A DNA stretch of 64,000 bases from Niabella sp. (GCA_017744715.1 JAGIAT010000001.1:682001-746000), one strand, 5' to 3'. Positions 44,872-54,132 are shown, numbered from the stretch's first letter. The notes: a model not told the origin generated them from the letters alone. A program made the numbers and translations.

Positions 44872-46112
44872 AACGTGTAGTCGTAACCGGATTGGGTGCA
44901 TTGACGCCCATCGGCAATAATGTAACTGATTTCTGGCAGGCATTGATCAGCGGTGTCAGCGGAGCAGCGCCCATTACGAAGTTTGATGCTTCAAAATTCA
45001 AGACCCGCTTTGCGTGTGAGCTTAAAAATTTTGATCCGCTCACCTATATTGAAAAAGCAGAAGCGCGCCGGTATGACCTGTATACCCAATATGCGCTGAT
45101 CAGCGTAGCAGAAGCCGTGCAAAATGCCGGTATCTCCTTTGAAGCGCTGAACCGCGACCGCATCGGCGTGATCTGGGGATCCGGTAACGGAGGCATCCAA
45201 ACCTTCCAGCAACAGGTAATGGAATTTGCGCAGGGCGACGGTACGCCCCGGTTCAATCCGTTCTTTATCCCCAAAATGATCGTGGATATTGCCTCGGGCA
45301 TCATCTCGATCAAATACGGGCTACGGGGGATTAATTTTACAACGGTTTCGGCCTGTGCCACCTCCAATACGGCCATTATCGACGCATTCAATTATATCAA
45401 ATGGGGCAAGGCCGATATGATCATCACTGGTGGTTCTGAAGCGGCGATCAATGAAACGGGCGTAGGCGGGTTTAATGCGGCTAAAGCACTTTCTACCAAT
45501 AATGAGGAGGCTGCTACGGCTTCCCGGCCCTTTGATGTAACCCGGGATGGGTTTGTAATGGGAGAGGGTGCGGGGGCCATCATCCTGGAAGAATGGGAAC
45601 ATGCCAAACGCCGGGGCGCGCCCATTATTGCAGAGATTGTTGGCGGGGGTATGGCCGGGGATGCCTATCACCTTACCGGAACCCATCCGGAGGGCGATGG
45701 GGCCCGCCTGGGGATGCTGGCCGCACTGGAGGATGCCGGTATTGAGCCGGAAGCTATCGACTACCTGAATACCCATGCCACATCAACCCTGCAGGGGGAT
45801 TTAAGCGAGCTGAAGGCGGCTGAACGGGTATTTGGCAGGGAAAGCAGGCTGAATATCAGTGCCACCAAATCAATGACCGGGCATTTACTGGGAGCAGCGG
45901 GTGCTGTAGAAGCCATTGCCTGTATCAAAGCCGTTGAAACCAATATCATTCCGCCCACCATCAATTCAACCGAAATTGAGCCGGTGTTCAAAGATATATT
46001 TGATCTTACCTTACACAAAGCACAGGAAAAAGAAGTGCGTTATGCCATGAGCAATACATTTGGATTTGGCGGGCATATTGCTACTTCTGTTTTTAAGAAA
46101 TACGAAGCGTAG
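44868..46112 (+). CDS. fabF: beta-ketoacyl-ACP synthase II
   Basis: 414 residues. FabF condenses malonyl-ACP with acyl-ACP. The Cys-His-His triad is present: Cys163 in TTVSACATSN, His303 in NTHATSTLQGD and His339 in SMTGHLLGAAG. GFNAAKALST and FDVTRDGFVMGEGAG are typical. The ATG overlaps the tetR stop by 4 bases, suggesting translational coupling and control by that repressor. Because the usual fabF lies beside an acpP gene, and none is here, this may be a second, regulated copy; that cannot be settled from this window. Confidence 0.93.
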   Translation: MKRVVVTGLGALTPIGNNVTDFWQALISGVSGAAPITKFDASKFKTRFACELKNFDPLTYIEKAEARRYDLYTQYALISVAEAVQNAGISFEALNRDRIGVIWGSGNGGIQTFQQQVMEFAQGDGTPRFNPFFIPKMIVDIASGIISIKYGLRGINFTTVSACATSNTAIIDAFNYIKWGKADMIITGGSEAAINETGVGGFNAAKALSTNNEEAATASRPFDVTRDGFVMGEGAGAIILEEWEHAKRRGAPIIAEIVGGGMAGDAYHLTGTHPEGDGARLGMLAALEDAGIEPEAIDYLNTHATSTLQGDLSELKAAERVFGRESRLNISATKSMTGHLLGAAGAVEAIACIKAVETNIIPPTINSTEIEPVFKDIFDLTLHKAQEKEVRYAMSNTFGFGGHIATSVFKKYEA

Positions 46113-46119
46113 GGGAAAA

Positions 46120-46235
46120 GTATTCAGTTATCAGTAATGAGTTATCAGCGATGAGCGTCTCGTGTTCAATTATCTGAAGCTAAAAACTAAAAACTGAAGA
46201 CTGATAACTGAAGACTGATAACTGAGTACTAAAAC
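46120..46235. repeat. degenerate ACTGATAACTGA-type intergenic repeat
   Basis: Reads with repeated CAGTTATCAG, AACTGAAGACTGATAACTG and similar words. The same words make up the 5' end of murI (about 24840-24900) and, less clearly, the DNA upstream of the BtrH-like gene (60640-60710). No frame or structure of interest. Confidence 0.6.
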
Positions 46236-46287
46236 CCCAACCTTTTCCCCCCGGAATTGTAATATTGGTAGATCAAATCATCCCACT

Positions 46288-46605
46288 ATGGAAATACGTT
46301 TGAATACGGATAATAATTTTACGGCCTCCGAAGCTTTTTTTGAAAAAGTAAGTGCCGAACTAACCAAAAAACTGCATCGTTTCAGCGAATACGTTACTAC
46401 CGCCGAAGTGTTTTTTGGCGATGAAAACAGTGGTAAAACCGGCACCCATGATAAGCGCTGTACCATTGAAGTACGCCCCCGCAACCTGCACCCCGAAGCC
46501 GTAACGCATTTTGCGGATACCGTAGATCATGCCTTCAACGGGGCTGTGGATAAAATAAGAAATTTGCTGGATAGTCGCATCGGGAAACTCCAAAATAAGG
46601 GGTAA
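46288..46605 (+). CDS. HPF/RaiA family ribosome hibernation factor
   Basis: 105 residues, the short form. These proteins bind the 30S subunit in slow growth and silence ribosomes. The family pattern is seen as NFTASEAFFEKVSAELTKKL (first helix), AEVFFGDENSG, CTIEVRPRNLHPEAVTHFAD then TVDHAFNGAVDKIRNLLDSR. Three strands and two helices match. It lies alone between fabF and nrdB. Confidence 0.85.
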   Translation: MEIRLNTDNNFTASEAFFEKVSAELTKKLHRFSEYVTTAEVFFGDENSGKTGTHDKRCTIEVRPRNLHPEAVTHFADTVDHAFNGAVDKIRNLLDSRIGKLQNKG

Positions 46606-46860
46606 AATATTTCCACAGCCTGTGTATAACAAGTTTCCCGCGTCTCAACTTTATATGATTAATTTGTAGTCGGCTTTTTGGTAAAAGATCCCCGGATCGA
46701 ACCGCTGAAAGCCTTCCCTTTTTTGTTATCATACAATGCTTTCGGGCAGAAAGCAGCGTCGTATTCCGGTTAGGAAATAGTATTATTTCCAAAGGGGTAA
46801 TTGTCGTCTCTGCTCTCAGCGTTTGAAGAACCGATTTTTAAAGAACAAGAATATTTATAT
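46606..46860. other. gap upstream of nrdB with one palindrome
   Basis: GGAAATA (46773-46779), GTAT, TATTTCC (46784-46790) is a perfect 7-bp palindrome about 70 bases before the nrdB ATG and could be an operator. No NrdR box of the usual ACACnATATnTTGTG-like form was found. A TTG at 46801 could extend nrdB by 20 residues but lacks support. Confidence 0.3.
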
Positions 46861-47835
46861 ATGGGCTTATTTGATAAACGCGTAAACTATAAACCTTTTG
46901 AGTACCCCGAGGTTTTGAAATTTACAGAAGCAATCAACAAATCATTTTGGGTGCACTCTGAGGTAGATTTTACAGCGGATGTGCAGGATTTTCACAGTCA
47001 CCTGAACACGGCGCAGCGGAACGCTATCAAGAACAGCCTGCTGGCGATCGCGCAGATCGAAGTTGCAGTAAAATCGTTCTGGGGCAATTTGTACAACCAT
47101 ATGCCCAAGCCCGAGCTGAACGGCCTGGGCAGCACCTTTGCGGAATGTGAATTCCGTCACTCGGAAGCTTACTCCCGTTTGCTGGAAGTACTGGGCTATA
47201 ACGACGAATTTTCCAAACTGGTGGAAGAGCCGGTGATTGCAGAACGCATTAAATATCTCTCTGAAGCATTAAAAGACGCAAAATCTGCGGATCCAAAGGA
47301 ATATACCCTGTCGCTGATCCTTTTTGCGATCCTGATCGAGAACGTATCCCTGTTCAGTCAGTTTGCCATCATCCTTTCCTTTACCCGTTTCCGCGGGCTG
47401 ATGAAGAATGTAAGCAATATCATTGCCTGGACCTCCGTAGATGAGCAAATTCATGCCAATGCCGGTGTATACCTGATCAACAAGATCCGGGAAGAGTATC
47501 CCCACCTGATCGATGAAGCGATGGAATACCGTATTATGGCCCTGGTACGGGATTCGATTGAAGTGGAAGGCCGCATTATCGACTGGATCTTTTCTGAGGG
47601 AGAGATCGATACGATCAATAAAGCAAACCTGCTGAACTTTATGAAGTTTCGGGTAGATGAAAGCTTTGAAAAACTGGGCTTCCCCAAACAATTCAATGTT
47701 TCACTGGAAGAATACCGGCCGATGCAATGGTTCGAAGAAGAAGTGTTTGCCAACAGCCTGGATGATTTCTTTGCAAAACGGCCGGTGGAATATACCAAGC
47801 ACGATAAGAGTATTACGTATAACGACCTGTTTTAG
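46861..47835 (+). CDS. nrdB: ribonucleoside-diphosphate reductase subunit beta
   Basis: 324 residues from ATG 46861 (MGLFDKRVNYKPFEYPEV). The subunit carries the metal-tyrosyl radical needed by class I reductase. The diiron site is visible: Glu97-x-x-His100 and radical Tyr104 in ECEFRHSEAYSRLL, matching E. coli Glu115, His118, Tyr122; Glu67 in AQIEVAVKSFWG sits where E. coli has Asp84; the second half has IENVSLFSQF and SVDEQIHANAG. Tyr is present, so it is not the Tyr-less Chlamydia type. No N-terminal ATP-cone. Followed by nrdA after 179 bases with an intergenic repeat. Confidence 0.95.
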   Translation: MGLFDKRVNYKPFEYPEVLKFTEAINKSFWVHSEVDFTADVQDFHSHLNTAQRNAIKNSLLAIAQIEVAVKSFWGNLYNHMPKPELNGLGSTFAECEFRHSEAYSRLLEVLGYNDEFSKLVEEPVIAERIKYLSEALKDAKSADPKEYTLSLILFAILIENVSLFSQFAIILSFTRFRGLMKNVSNIIAWTSVDEQIHANAGVYLINKIREEYPHLIDEAMEYRIMALVRDSIEVEGRIIDWIFSEGEIDTINKANLLNFMKFRVDESFEKLGFPKQFNVSLEEYRPMQWFEEEVFANSLDDFFAKRPVEYTKHDKSITYNDLF

Positions 47836-47915
47836 CCTCACCCCCAGCCCTTTCCAAAGGAGCGGGGAGAACAAAAGACAGGGTTGATGCCATATGGCCC
47901 GGAAGATGAAGTGCT

Positions 47916-47925
47916 TGCGACGCAA
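47916..47925 (+). repeat. copy 3 of the TGCGACGCAA repeat
   Basis: Core TGCGACGCAA followed by CAAAGACG, flanked by GAAGTGC at 47909-47915 and GCACTTC at 47940-47946 as inverted arms. It lies in the nrdB-nrdA gap, beside a common CTCACCCCCAGCCCTTTCC-type run at 47837-47855. Confidence 0.5.
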
Positions 47926-48014
47926 CAAAGACGCTACCTGCACTTCAGTTGGTATAAAAATAATGACGAACGACAGAACCTTAAACCTTGAACTTTAAAC
48001 AATAAATTTTTTAC

Positions 48015-49661
48015 ATGGAAAGGCTTTGGTGGAAAAATGAAGAAAGCGAACAGATCCTGAACCGGGGATACCTGTTAAACGGAGAAACCGTAGAAAAAGC
48101 AATTGACCGTGTGTGTACTGCTGCAGCCCAGCGCCTGTACAAACCGGAACTGAAAGAAGCCTTTAAAGAAATGGTGGAGAACGGCTGGATGAGCTTCAGC
48201 TCTCCTATATGGGCCAATATGGGTACCGAAAGAGGATTGCCTATTTCCTGCTTTAATGTACACATGCCGGATAATATCGAAGGCATTACACACAAACTGG
48301 GAGAGGTGATCATGCAGACCAAGATCGGAGGTGGTACCTCTGCATATTTTGGTTCGCTGCGCGGACGGGGCAGTGCGGTTACGGATAACGGAAAGAGTAG
48401 CGGTGCGGTAAGTTTTATGCGGTTGTTTGATACGGCGATGGATACCATTTCGCAGGGCGGTGTGCGCCGGGGCGCATTTGCTGCGTACCTCGATATTGAT
48501 CATCCGGATATTGGTGAGTTTTTAAACATTAAAGATATCGGGCATCCCATTCAGAACCTGTTTAACGCGGTATGCGTACCGGATTACTGGATGCAGGAAA
48601 TGATCGACGGGGATATTGCAAAAAGAGAAATATGGGCGCGGGTGCTGGAAAGCCGCCAGCAGAAAGGATTGCCGTATATATTTTATACGGATAATGTAAA
48701 CAAGAACAAGCCCCAGGTATATAAGGATCTGAACCTGACGGTGAACGGAAGCAATCTTTGTTCGGAGATCATGCTGCCTTCTACAGAAGATGAATCCTTC
48801 ATTTGCTGCCTGTCTTCCCTGAACCTGGAGCTGTATGACGAATGGAAGGATACCGATGCCATCAAGCTGGCCGTGTTCTTTTTAGATGCCGTATTGCAGG
48901 AGTTTATTGCAAAAACAGAGGGCAACCATTACCTGGCCAATGCCAACCGTTTTGCAAAAAGGCACCGGGCATTGGGATTGGGTGTACTGGGCTGGCATTC
49001 TTACCTGCAGCGCAATATGATTGCGTTTGAAAGCATGAAGGCCAAGCAGCTTACCCATTCCATCTTTTCTGAGCTGCAGGAAAAAACAGAAAAAGCTACC
49101 ATGGAGCTGGCCCGCATTTATGGCGAACCGGAGCTGCTGAAAGGATATGGCCGCCGTAATACCACGGTAATGGCCATTGCTCCCACCACTTCTTCCTCCG
49201 CGATCTTGGGTCAGTCTTCTCCGGGTATTGAGCCTTTTGTAAGCAACTATTACAAAGCAGGTTTGTCAAAAGGAAACTTTATCCGCAAAAACAAATACCT
49301 GAAGGCCCTGCTGGAAGAAAAGGGGTTGGATACCGAAGACGTATGGCGCAGCATCATGCTGAACCATGGAAGTGTACAGCATTTGGAAGGGTTAACGGAT
49401 CATGAAAAAGATGTATTCAAAACCTTCCGCGAGATCAGCCAGCTGGAGATCATTCAGCAGGCATCCATCCGCCAGAAATTTGTAGACCAGGGCCAAAGCC
49501 TGAACCTGAATATTCCTCCGGGACTGCCGGTAAAGGAAGTGAACAAATTACTGATTGAAGCATGGAAGCTGGGTGTAAAAACGCTGTACTACCAGCGCAG
49601 TCAGAGTGTTTCAAAAGAACTGGTGAACACACTTACCGTGTGCAGCAGTTGCGAATCGTAA
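48015..49661 (+). CDS. nrdA: ribonucleoside-diphosphate reductase subunit alpha
   Basis: 548 residues, shorter than most class Ia alpha subunits because no ATP-cone precedes the catalytic domain (it opens MERLWWKNEESEQILN). The active site is intact: Cys79 in GLPISCFNVHM, the Asn247-x-Cys249-x-Glu251 set in NGSNLCSEIMLP, the second redox Cys in SFICCLSSLNL, and the Tyr pair in TLYYQRSQ. The C-terminal CSSCES supplies the swinging Cys pair. The enzyme makes deoxynucleotides from ribonucleoside diphosphates. The nrdB gene lies upstream; a strong terminator follows. Confidence 0.96.
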   Translation: MERLWWKNEESEQILNRGYLLNGETVEKAIDRVCTAAAQRLYKPELKEAFKEMVENGWMSFSSPIWANMGTERGLPISCFNVHMPDNIEGITHKLGEVIMQTKIGGGTSAYFGSLRGRGSAVTDNGKSSGAVSFMRLFDTAMDTISQGGVRRGAFAAYLDIDHPDIGEFLNIKDIGHPIQNLFNAVCVPDYWMQEMIDGDIAKREIWARVLESRQQKGLPYIFYTDNVNKNKPQVYKDLNLTVNGSNLCSEIMLPSTEDESFICCLSSLNLELYDEWKDTDAIKLAVFFLDAVLQEFIAKTEGNHYLANANRFAKRHRALGLGVLGWHSYLQRNMIAFESMKAKQLTHSIFSELQEKTEKATMELARIYGEPELLKGYGRRNTTVMAIAPTTSSSAILGQSSPGIEPFVSNYYKAGLSKGNFIRKNKYLKALLEEKGLDTEDVWRSIMLNHGSVQHLEGLTDHEKDVFKTFREISQLEIIQQASIRQKFVDQGQSLNLNIPPGLPVKEVNKLLIEAWKLGVKTLYYQRSQSVSKELVNTLTVCSSCES

Positions 49662-49690
49662 ACAAGCTATTTTGAACGGATACATTATTA

Positions 49691-49720
49691 AAAGATCAGG
49701 AGAAACCCTGATCTTTTTTT
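49691..49720 (+). terminator. rho-independent terminator of nrdB-nrdA
   Basis: AAAGATCAGG (49691-49700) pairs perfectly with CCTGATCTTT (49707-49716), followed by more T to 49720; 30 bases past the stop. Confidence 0.9.
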
Positions 49721-49762
49721 ATATGGTCCTGAATATAATCTATATTCGGAAGTAAAAACGAT

Positions 49763-50452
49763 ATGCTGGGAATTATTGCTGAACTGCTCCTGTCCTGGAT
49801 ATTACTCTGGCTGCTTCAAAAGCAGTCGTTAAACGCATTGGGCATCGTTCCCACAAAGCGGCGGATGCAGGCACTGCTGTTAGGGTTGATACTGGCGGGT
49901 ACGATCAATGCCATTTATCATATTGCCACCGCCTATGTGGTACGGGATCCCTGGCAATGGAATGCTGCGTTTACCGCTCGTGATTTTGTCAGTAGCTTTT
50001 GGTGGGTATTAAAATCGGTTTTGTTTGAAGAACTCCTGTTCAGAGGGGCCCTGCTATACCTGCTGATAAAATATACAGGCGAACATAAGGCCTGCTGGAT
50101 GGCCGCCATTGCTTTTGGCATTTATCACTGGTTTTCATACGGTGCCTTTGGCAATCCTGTTCAAATGGGGATCATCTTCCTGATCACCGGCCTTGCCGGA
50201 TTGATGTATGCGTATGCTTTTTCAAGAACGGGATCCTTATACCTGCCGGTGGCGCTGCACCTGGGATGGAACCTGGTAAATATCGTAGTGTTTTCAAACG
50301 GACCATTGGGCCAGCAATGGATGATCCGCCACCGGGATCTGAAGCCGGAAGGATGGCCTTCCCTTTTTCTCTTTCTTTTACAGGTGCTGGTGTTGCCATT
50401 ACTGGTACTGGGATACGTGCGCGTTTTTAAAAAGAACAGATCGCCCGTCTGA
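49763..50452 (+). CDS. CPBP family intramembrane metalloprotease
   Basis: 229 residues with about six membrane helices. The three motifs of CPBP (Abi/CaaX) proteases are present: Glu89-Glu90-x-x-x-Arg94 in FEELLFRGALL, His122 in GIYHWFSYGAFG and His166-x-x-x-Asn170 in ALHLGWNLVNIV. These are the metal-binding and catalytic residues of Rce1-like proteases. Substrates in Bacteroidota are mostly unknown. The gene stands alone between the nrdA terminator and the VIT-domain gene. Confidence 0.9.
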   Translation: MLGIIAELLLSWILLWLLQKQSLNALGIVPTKRRMQALLLGLILAGTINAIYHIATAYVVRDPWQWNAAFTARDFVSSFWWVLKSVLFEELLFRGALLYLLIKYTGEHKACWMAAIAFGIYHWFSYGAFGNPVQMGIIFLITGLAGLMYAYAFSRTGSLYLPVALHLGWNLVNIVVFSNGPLGQQWMIRHRDLKPEGWPSLFLFLLQVLVLPLLVLGYVRVFKKNRSPV

Positions 50453-50526
50453 AAATAAAATTTTTACCGGTTATGTAATTGCTCCGTTTCTGCATCTTAT
50501 TCCAAAAGAACGAAATGGAGATGTAT

Positions 50527-53463
50527 ATGAAAAGGACCTGCCGGCTTATACTAACACCACTCGCATTATTGTTGGCTTTGCTGACCAGTGCGCAGATACC
50601 GGTAATGGAAATACAGGAAAACGGAAGCTATAAGGCCGACGAAACCGTAGTGCTGCAGCAGCTTTCGGCCGATGTAAAGATCATCGGAAATATAGCCACC
50701 ACCACTATGCGTATGCGCTTTTATAACGGGTCTTCCCGGTTGAAAGAAGGCCGGCTGACCTTTCCGCTGCCTGAAGGCGTAAGCGTAAGCGGTTTTGCGC
50801 TGGACATTAATGGCGTGCTGCGGAAGGCGGTACCGGTTGAAAAGGAAAAGGCCACTGCTGTTTTTGAAAGCGTTGAGCGCCGGCTGGTAGATCCCGGGAT
50901 CCTGGAAAAAACAGAAGGGAATAATTTCAGAACGCGCATCTATCCATTAAACCCGGACGGCGCCCGTACCATCGAAATTACCTATAACCAGGAGCTGCGC
51001 AGCAGTAACGGCCAGCTGGTTTACTACCTTCCCCTGGCCAATAAGCACATCGGGTCTTTTTCATTATCGGCCAGCGTGTATGAAACGGCTGAAGTACCGC
51101 AGCTTGTTGAAAAGCCGGATGGCCGTTTTGTTTTTGAGAAAAAAGGCAATGTGTGGAAGGCTTCCGTCAATAAATCCGGTTTTACACCGGAGCAATCATT
51201 GAAAATTGTATTTCCGCAGCAAGTGAATGCGCCTAAAACCCTTGTAAAAAGAAGGGATGCGGACTCCTGGTATTTTTTAACCAATGTAAAGATTACGCCT
51301 CCTGCACCCGTAGTAAAGCCGCTGCAACAGCTTACCATTTTATGGGATCATTCCCTCAGCGGCCGGAAGCGGGATCATAAAAAGGAGCAGGCCTTTTTAG
51401 AAAAATTGTTTGCAACCAAAAGCAATATACAGGTTACACTTTATGCCGTTGCTACCGCCACCAAAAAAGTGGGTGATTACACGATATCCAATGGCGCCAT
51501 CGGAGCATTACTGAAAGCAGTGAATGAAATGACTTACGATGGCGCCACGGATTACAGCACCATACCTGCATCGCTGGCCGGAGGTGGCAACGTGCTTTTT
51601 TTTACTGATGGTCTTTCCAATTTCGGGGAATGGAGCAAACTGCCCTCCAGACCCGTTTACCCGGTGGTGGCTACACCCGTGGCCAATTACAGTAAACTGC
51701 GCTATTTCAGCAGCAGCACCGGCGGGCAGCTGATCGATCTCAACCAAACAGATGTAGCAGATGCCGCAGCACAGGTACTCCAACAACCCTATCGTTTTTT
51801 AGGCGTAAAATATTTATACGATATCAGCAGCGTTAACCCGGCAACCACCGAGGTTTCCGGAGATAACCTGCTCATCACCGGTATTACCCGTAAGCTGCCG
51901 GTAACGCTAACCCTTCAATTCGGACATGCAACTACGGTAGAGCAGGAGATACCCGTTACACTGGATGCGCAGCAAACGGCCGGCGACTGGGCGATTGAAA
52001 CCTTTTGGGCGCAACAGCAGCTGGCGGCACTGGAGCCTTTTTACGAGCAGCATAGGGAAGCAATTTCCCGGCTGGGAAAGGAGTTTGGTATTGTTACGCC
52101 CAACACCAGCCTGATTGTTCTGGAAAGTGTGGCGGATTATGTGAAATATAAAATAACGCCGCCGGCTGAGTTGCAGCAGGAGTACAAGACCCTTGTAAAA
52201 CAGCACAGACAGGAGCAGGAAGAAGCCTGGAACAATTACCTGGCGGCTGCCCGGGAACGGATGAAGGAATTGAAGGAATGGTGGAATACGAGTTACCCGC
52301 TAAAAAGAGCCACCGCAAAGTTTACAGCGCCCCGGGTTGCGGAAGACCGGGAGGTGACGGCGCCGGCAAGGACACAGGAAATCCAGTTGCAAGCTATTTC
52401 AGGAGCGGCATTGAAAGATGCCAATATTTCCGAACGTCTTCAGGGGCGGGTGGCCGGGGTAAGCGTAAATGCAGCAGCCTCCAAAATGGAGGAAGTCGTT
52501 GTTGCCGGTTACAGTACGGCTGCCAAGGGAAAAGTAACGGCTATTGAAATCAAAAGCGATGCGGCTTATATGAAGCAAATGGAGGCGGCTGTAAGCATAG
52601 ATGCAGCGTATAAAACCTATCTGAAGCTGCGGGAAAACTACCAAACAACCCCTTCTTTTTATTTTGATATGGCCAACTGGTTTTATGGCAAAAAAGAAGC
52701 CAGCCGGGCGGTAAGCATTGTAAGCAACCTGGTAGAACTGGAACTGGAAGATGCGGTGTTGTACAAAACAGTCGCCTATCTTTTGAAAAAGTATGGGGCG
52801 TACGATAAGGAGCTGCTCCTTACCAAAAAAGTGCTGGACTGGCGCCCTATGGATCCGCAGAGCTATCGTGATTATGCATTGGCCTTACAGGATAACGGAA
52901 AATATCAGCAGGCGCTGGATACACTGTATACGGCGCTTACACAAAGTTATACGGAAGAAACAAGAACGCGGGATGAGGGCATTGAGGAAGTATTGCTGAT
53001 GGAGCTCAATAATATTGCCGGCCGCTACAATGCAAGGGTAAACACATCAAAAATAGATAAAGCGCTGCTATACCGCCTGCCGGTGGATATACGGGTGGTG
53101 CTGAACTGGAACATAGACCATACGGATATAGACCTGCATGTAACAGATCCTAAAAATGAAGAATGCTATTATGGGAGCCGGGAAACTTCCCTGGGCGGGC
53201 GCATTAGTAATGATTTTACCGATGGCTTTGGGCCGGAGCAGTTCCTGTTGAAGAAAGCCGTTAGGGGAAAGTACCAGATCAAAACGGATTTCTTTGGAGA
53301 ACGCCAGGTTACGGTTGCAGGGCCACCCACATTAATGGCGGAAGTGTTCCTGCGGTATGCTTCCGGAAATGAAGAGCGGAAGATCATTGTGTTCCAGGAT
53401 GCAAAAGGAAGCAATGCCAATCGTATCGACGGTCAGACCCTGATAGCAGAATTTGAATTTTAG
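50527..53463 (+). CDS. large exported VIT / vWA / TPR / DUF2135 protein with TonB-plug-like motifs
   Basis: 978 residues from ATG 50527 (MKRTCRLIL), which opens a signal peptide ending TSAQ. Order of domains: VIT (about 22-150; NIATTTMRMRFYNGSSRLKE, LTFPLPEGVSVSGFALDING, RTIEITYNQEL), a vWA-like domain (about 265-440) with the D-x-S-x-S site in ILWDHSLSG and FFTDGLSNFGEW, a helical stretch, then a short segment with LQGRVAGVSV (about 638) and MEEVVVAGYS (about 654). These last two look like TonB-receptor plug signatures but in reversed order. TPR-like helices and DUF2135 (about 857-960; VLNWNIDHTDIDLHVTDP, ISNDFTDGFGPEQF) follow. Function unknown. Confidence 0.85.
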   Translation: MKRTCRLILTPLALLLALLTSAQIPVMEIQENGSYKADETVVLQQLSADVKIIGNIATTTMRMRFYNGSSRLKEGRLTFPLPEGVSVSGFALDINGVLRKAVPVEKEKATAVFESVERRLVDPGILEKTEGNNFRTRIYPLNPDGARTIEITYNQELRSSNGQLVYYLPLANKHIGSFSLSASVYETAEVPQLVEKPDGRFVFEKKGNVWKASVNKSGFTPEQSLKIVFPQQVNAPKTLVKRRDADSWYFLTNVKITPPAPVVKPLQQLTILWDHSLSGRKRDHKKEQAFLEKLFATKSNIQVTLYAVATATKKVGDYTISNGAIGALLKAVNEMTYDGATDYSTIPASLAGGGNVLFFTDGLSNFGEWSKLPSRPVYPVVATPVANYSKLRYFSSSTGGQLIDLNQTDVADAAAQVLQQPYRFLGVKYLYDISSVNPATTEVSGDNLLITGITRKLPVTLTLQFGHATTVEQEIPVTLDAQQTAGDWAIETFWAQQQLAALEPFYEQHREAISRLGKEFGIVTPNTSLIVLESVADYVKYKITPPAELQQEYKTLVKQHRQEQEEAWNNYLAAARERMKELKEWWNTSYPLKRATAKFTAPRVAEDREVTAPARTQEIQLQAISGAALKDANISERLQGRVAGVSVNAAASKMEEVVVAGYSTAAKGKVTAIEIKSDAAYMKQMEAAVSIDAAYKTYLKLRENYQTTPSFYFDMANWFYGKKEASRAVSIVSNLVELELEDAVLYKTVAYLLKKYGAYDKELLLTKKVLDWRPMDPQSYRDYALALQDNGKYQQALDTLYTALTQSYTEETRTRDEGIEEVLLMELNNIAGRYNARVNTSKIDKALLYRLPVDIRVVLNWNIDHTDIDLHVTDPKNEECYYGSRETSLGGRISNDFTDGFGPEQFLLKKAVRGKYQIKTDFFGERQVTVAGPPTLMAEVFLRYASGNEERKIIVFQDAKGSNANRIDGQTLIAEFEF

Positions 53464-53491
53464 CGGTTTAATAAGGTTTAAGTAAGGTTTA

Positions 53492-53525
53492 AAAGGGAGT
53501 TTCAGTCTTGTTACTCCCTTTTTTT
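53492..53525 (+). terminator. rho-independent terminator of the VIT gene
   Basis: AAAGGGAGT (53492-53500) pairs with ACTCCCTTT (53513-53521), then more T; 28 bases past the stop. Confidence 0.88.
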
Positions 53526-53590
53526 AAGATATCTGTCCGTTCAGTTGCGTTTTGTATCCGGCTTACGTTTTAATAGAAAACAGCCAGGAT

Positions 53591-53995
53591 ATGAAAATAA
53601 TCACTACACTTTTGCTCGGCATCGGAGTATTGGCAGCATGTAAGAAGCCGTCAATACAGGAGGGCCGGATTTGCACCAATGAATACCGGTTCTATAATAT
53701 CAAGGTAACCAGTGCATCCGGAGAGGCGGTAACGCTGGATACGTTTTATACCCGTATTGTAGCCGCTAATGCAACCTTTCATGCCAATAACGTAGTACCG
53801 GGAGCGGGTAACGGGTATTATACCGTGGTAAGTGACGGCCAATTGCTTCTTTTGCCCGAAGGGAAGCATACCGAACTCCGCTTTACAGGTATTAAAAACG
53901 ACAAGATCGTAGTGAACGAATCCTATATGGTTAAAAACAACGGCTGTCATATTGAAGAAATTTCCGGAAAAAAAGAAGTGGTCGTAACGCAATAA
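53591..53995 (+). CDS. small lipoprotein of unknown function
   Basis: 134 residues from ATG 53591 (MKIITTLLLG), giving a lipoprotein signal that ends LAAC; an upstream start would spoil the signal. The mature part (NEYRFYNIKVTSASGEAVTL, FHANNVVPGAGNGYYTVVSD, VVNESYMVKNNGCHIEEI) looks like a small beta-sandwich with two cysteines. No family recognised. It has its own promoter region, since a terminator precedes it. Confidence 0.7.
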   Translation: MKIITTLLLGIGVLAACKKPSIQEGRICTNEYRFYNIKVTSASGEAVTLDTFYTRIVAANATFHANNVVPGAGNGYYTVVSDGQLLLLPEGKHTELRFTGIKNDKIVVNESYMVKNNGCHIEEISGKKEVVVTQ

Positions 53996-54012
53996 AAAAA
54001 CGCGCACCTGAT

Positions 54013-54088
54013 GCAGCGCTTTCTGTTCCGTTTTCAAGTATCCCACACCTATTGTTATAACCAGAACTTTTGAAACAGGAAACGCTGC
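54013..54088. terminator. imperfect inverted repeat between converging genes
   Basis: GCAGCG-TTTCTGTT (54013-54029) against AACAGGAAACGCTGC (54074-54088) with mismatches. It lies between the lipoprotein gene (plus) and the deacetylase-like gene (minus) and could end both transcripts. Confidence 0.4.
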
Positions 54089-54132
54089 GTTGCCTGGTAA
54101 ATGTTATTGCGTTTATTCCGGTATATAAGCTG

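Noticed and set aside
46606..46860. A possible NrdR box upstream of nrdB
   Set aside because: No sequence close to the known consensus; only a short GGAAATA/TATTTCC palindrome was found.
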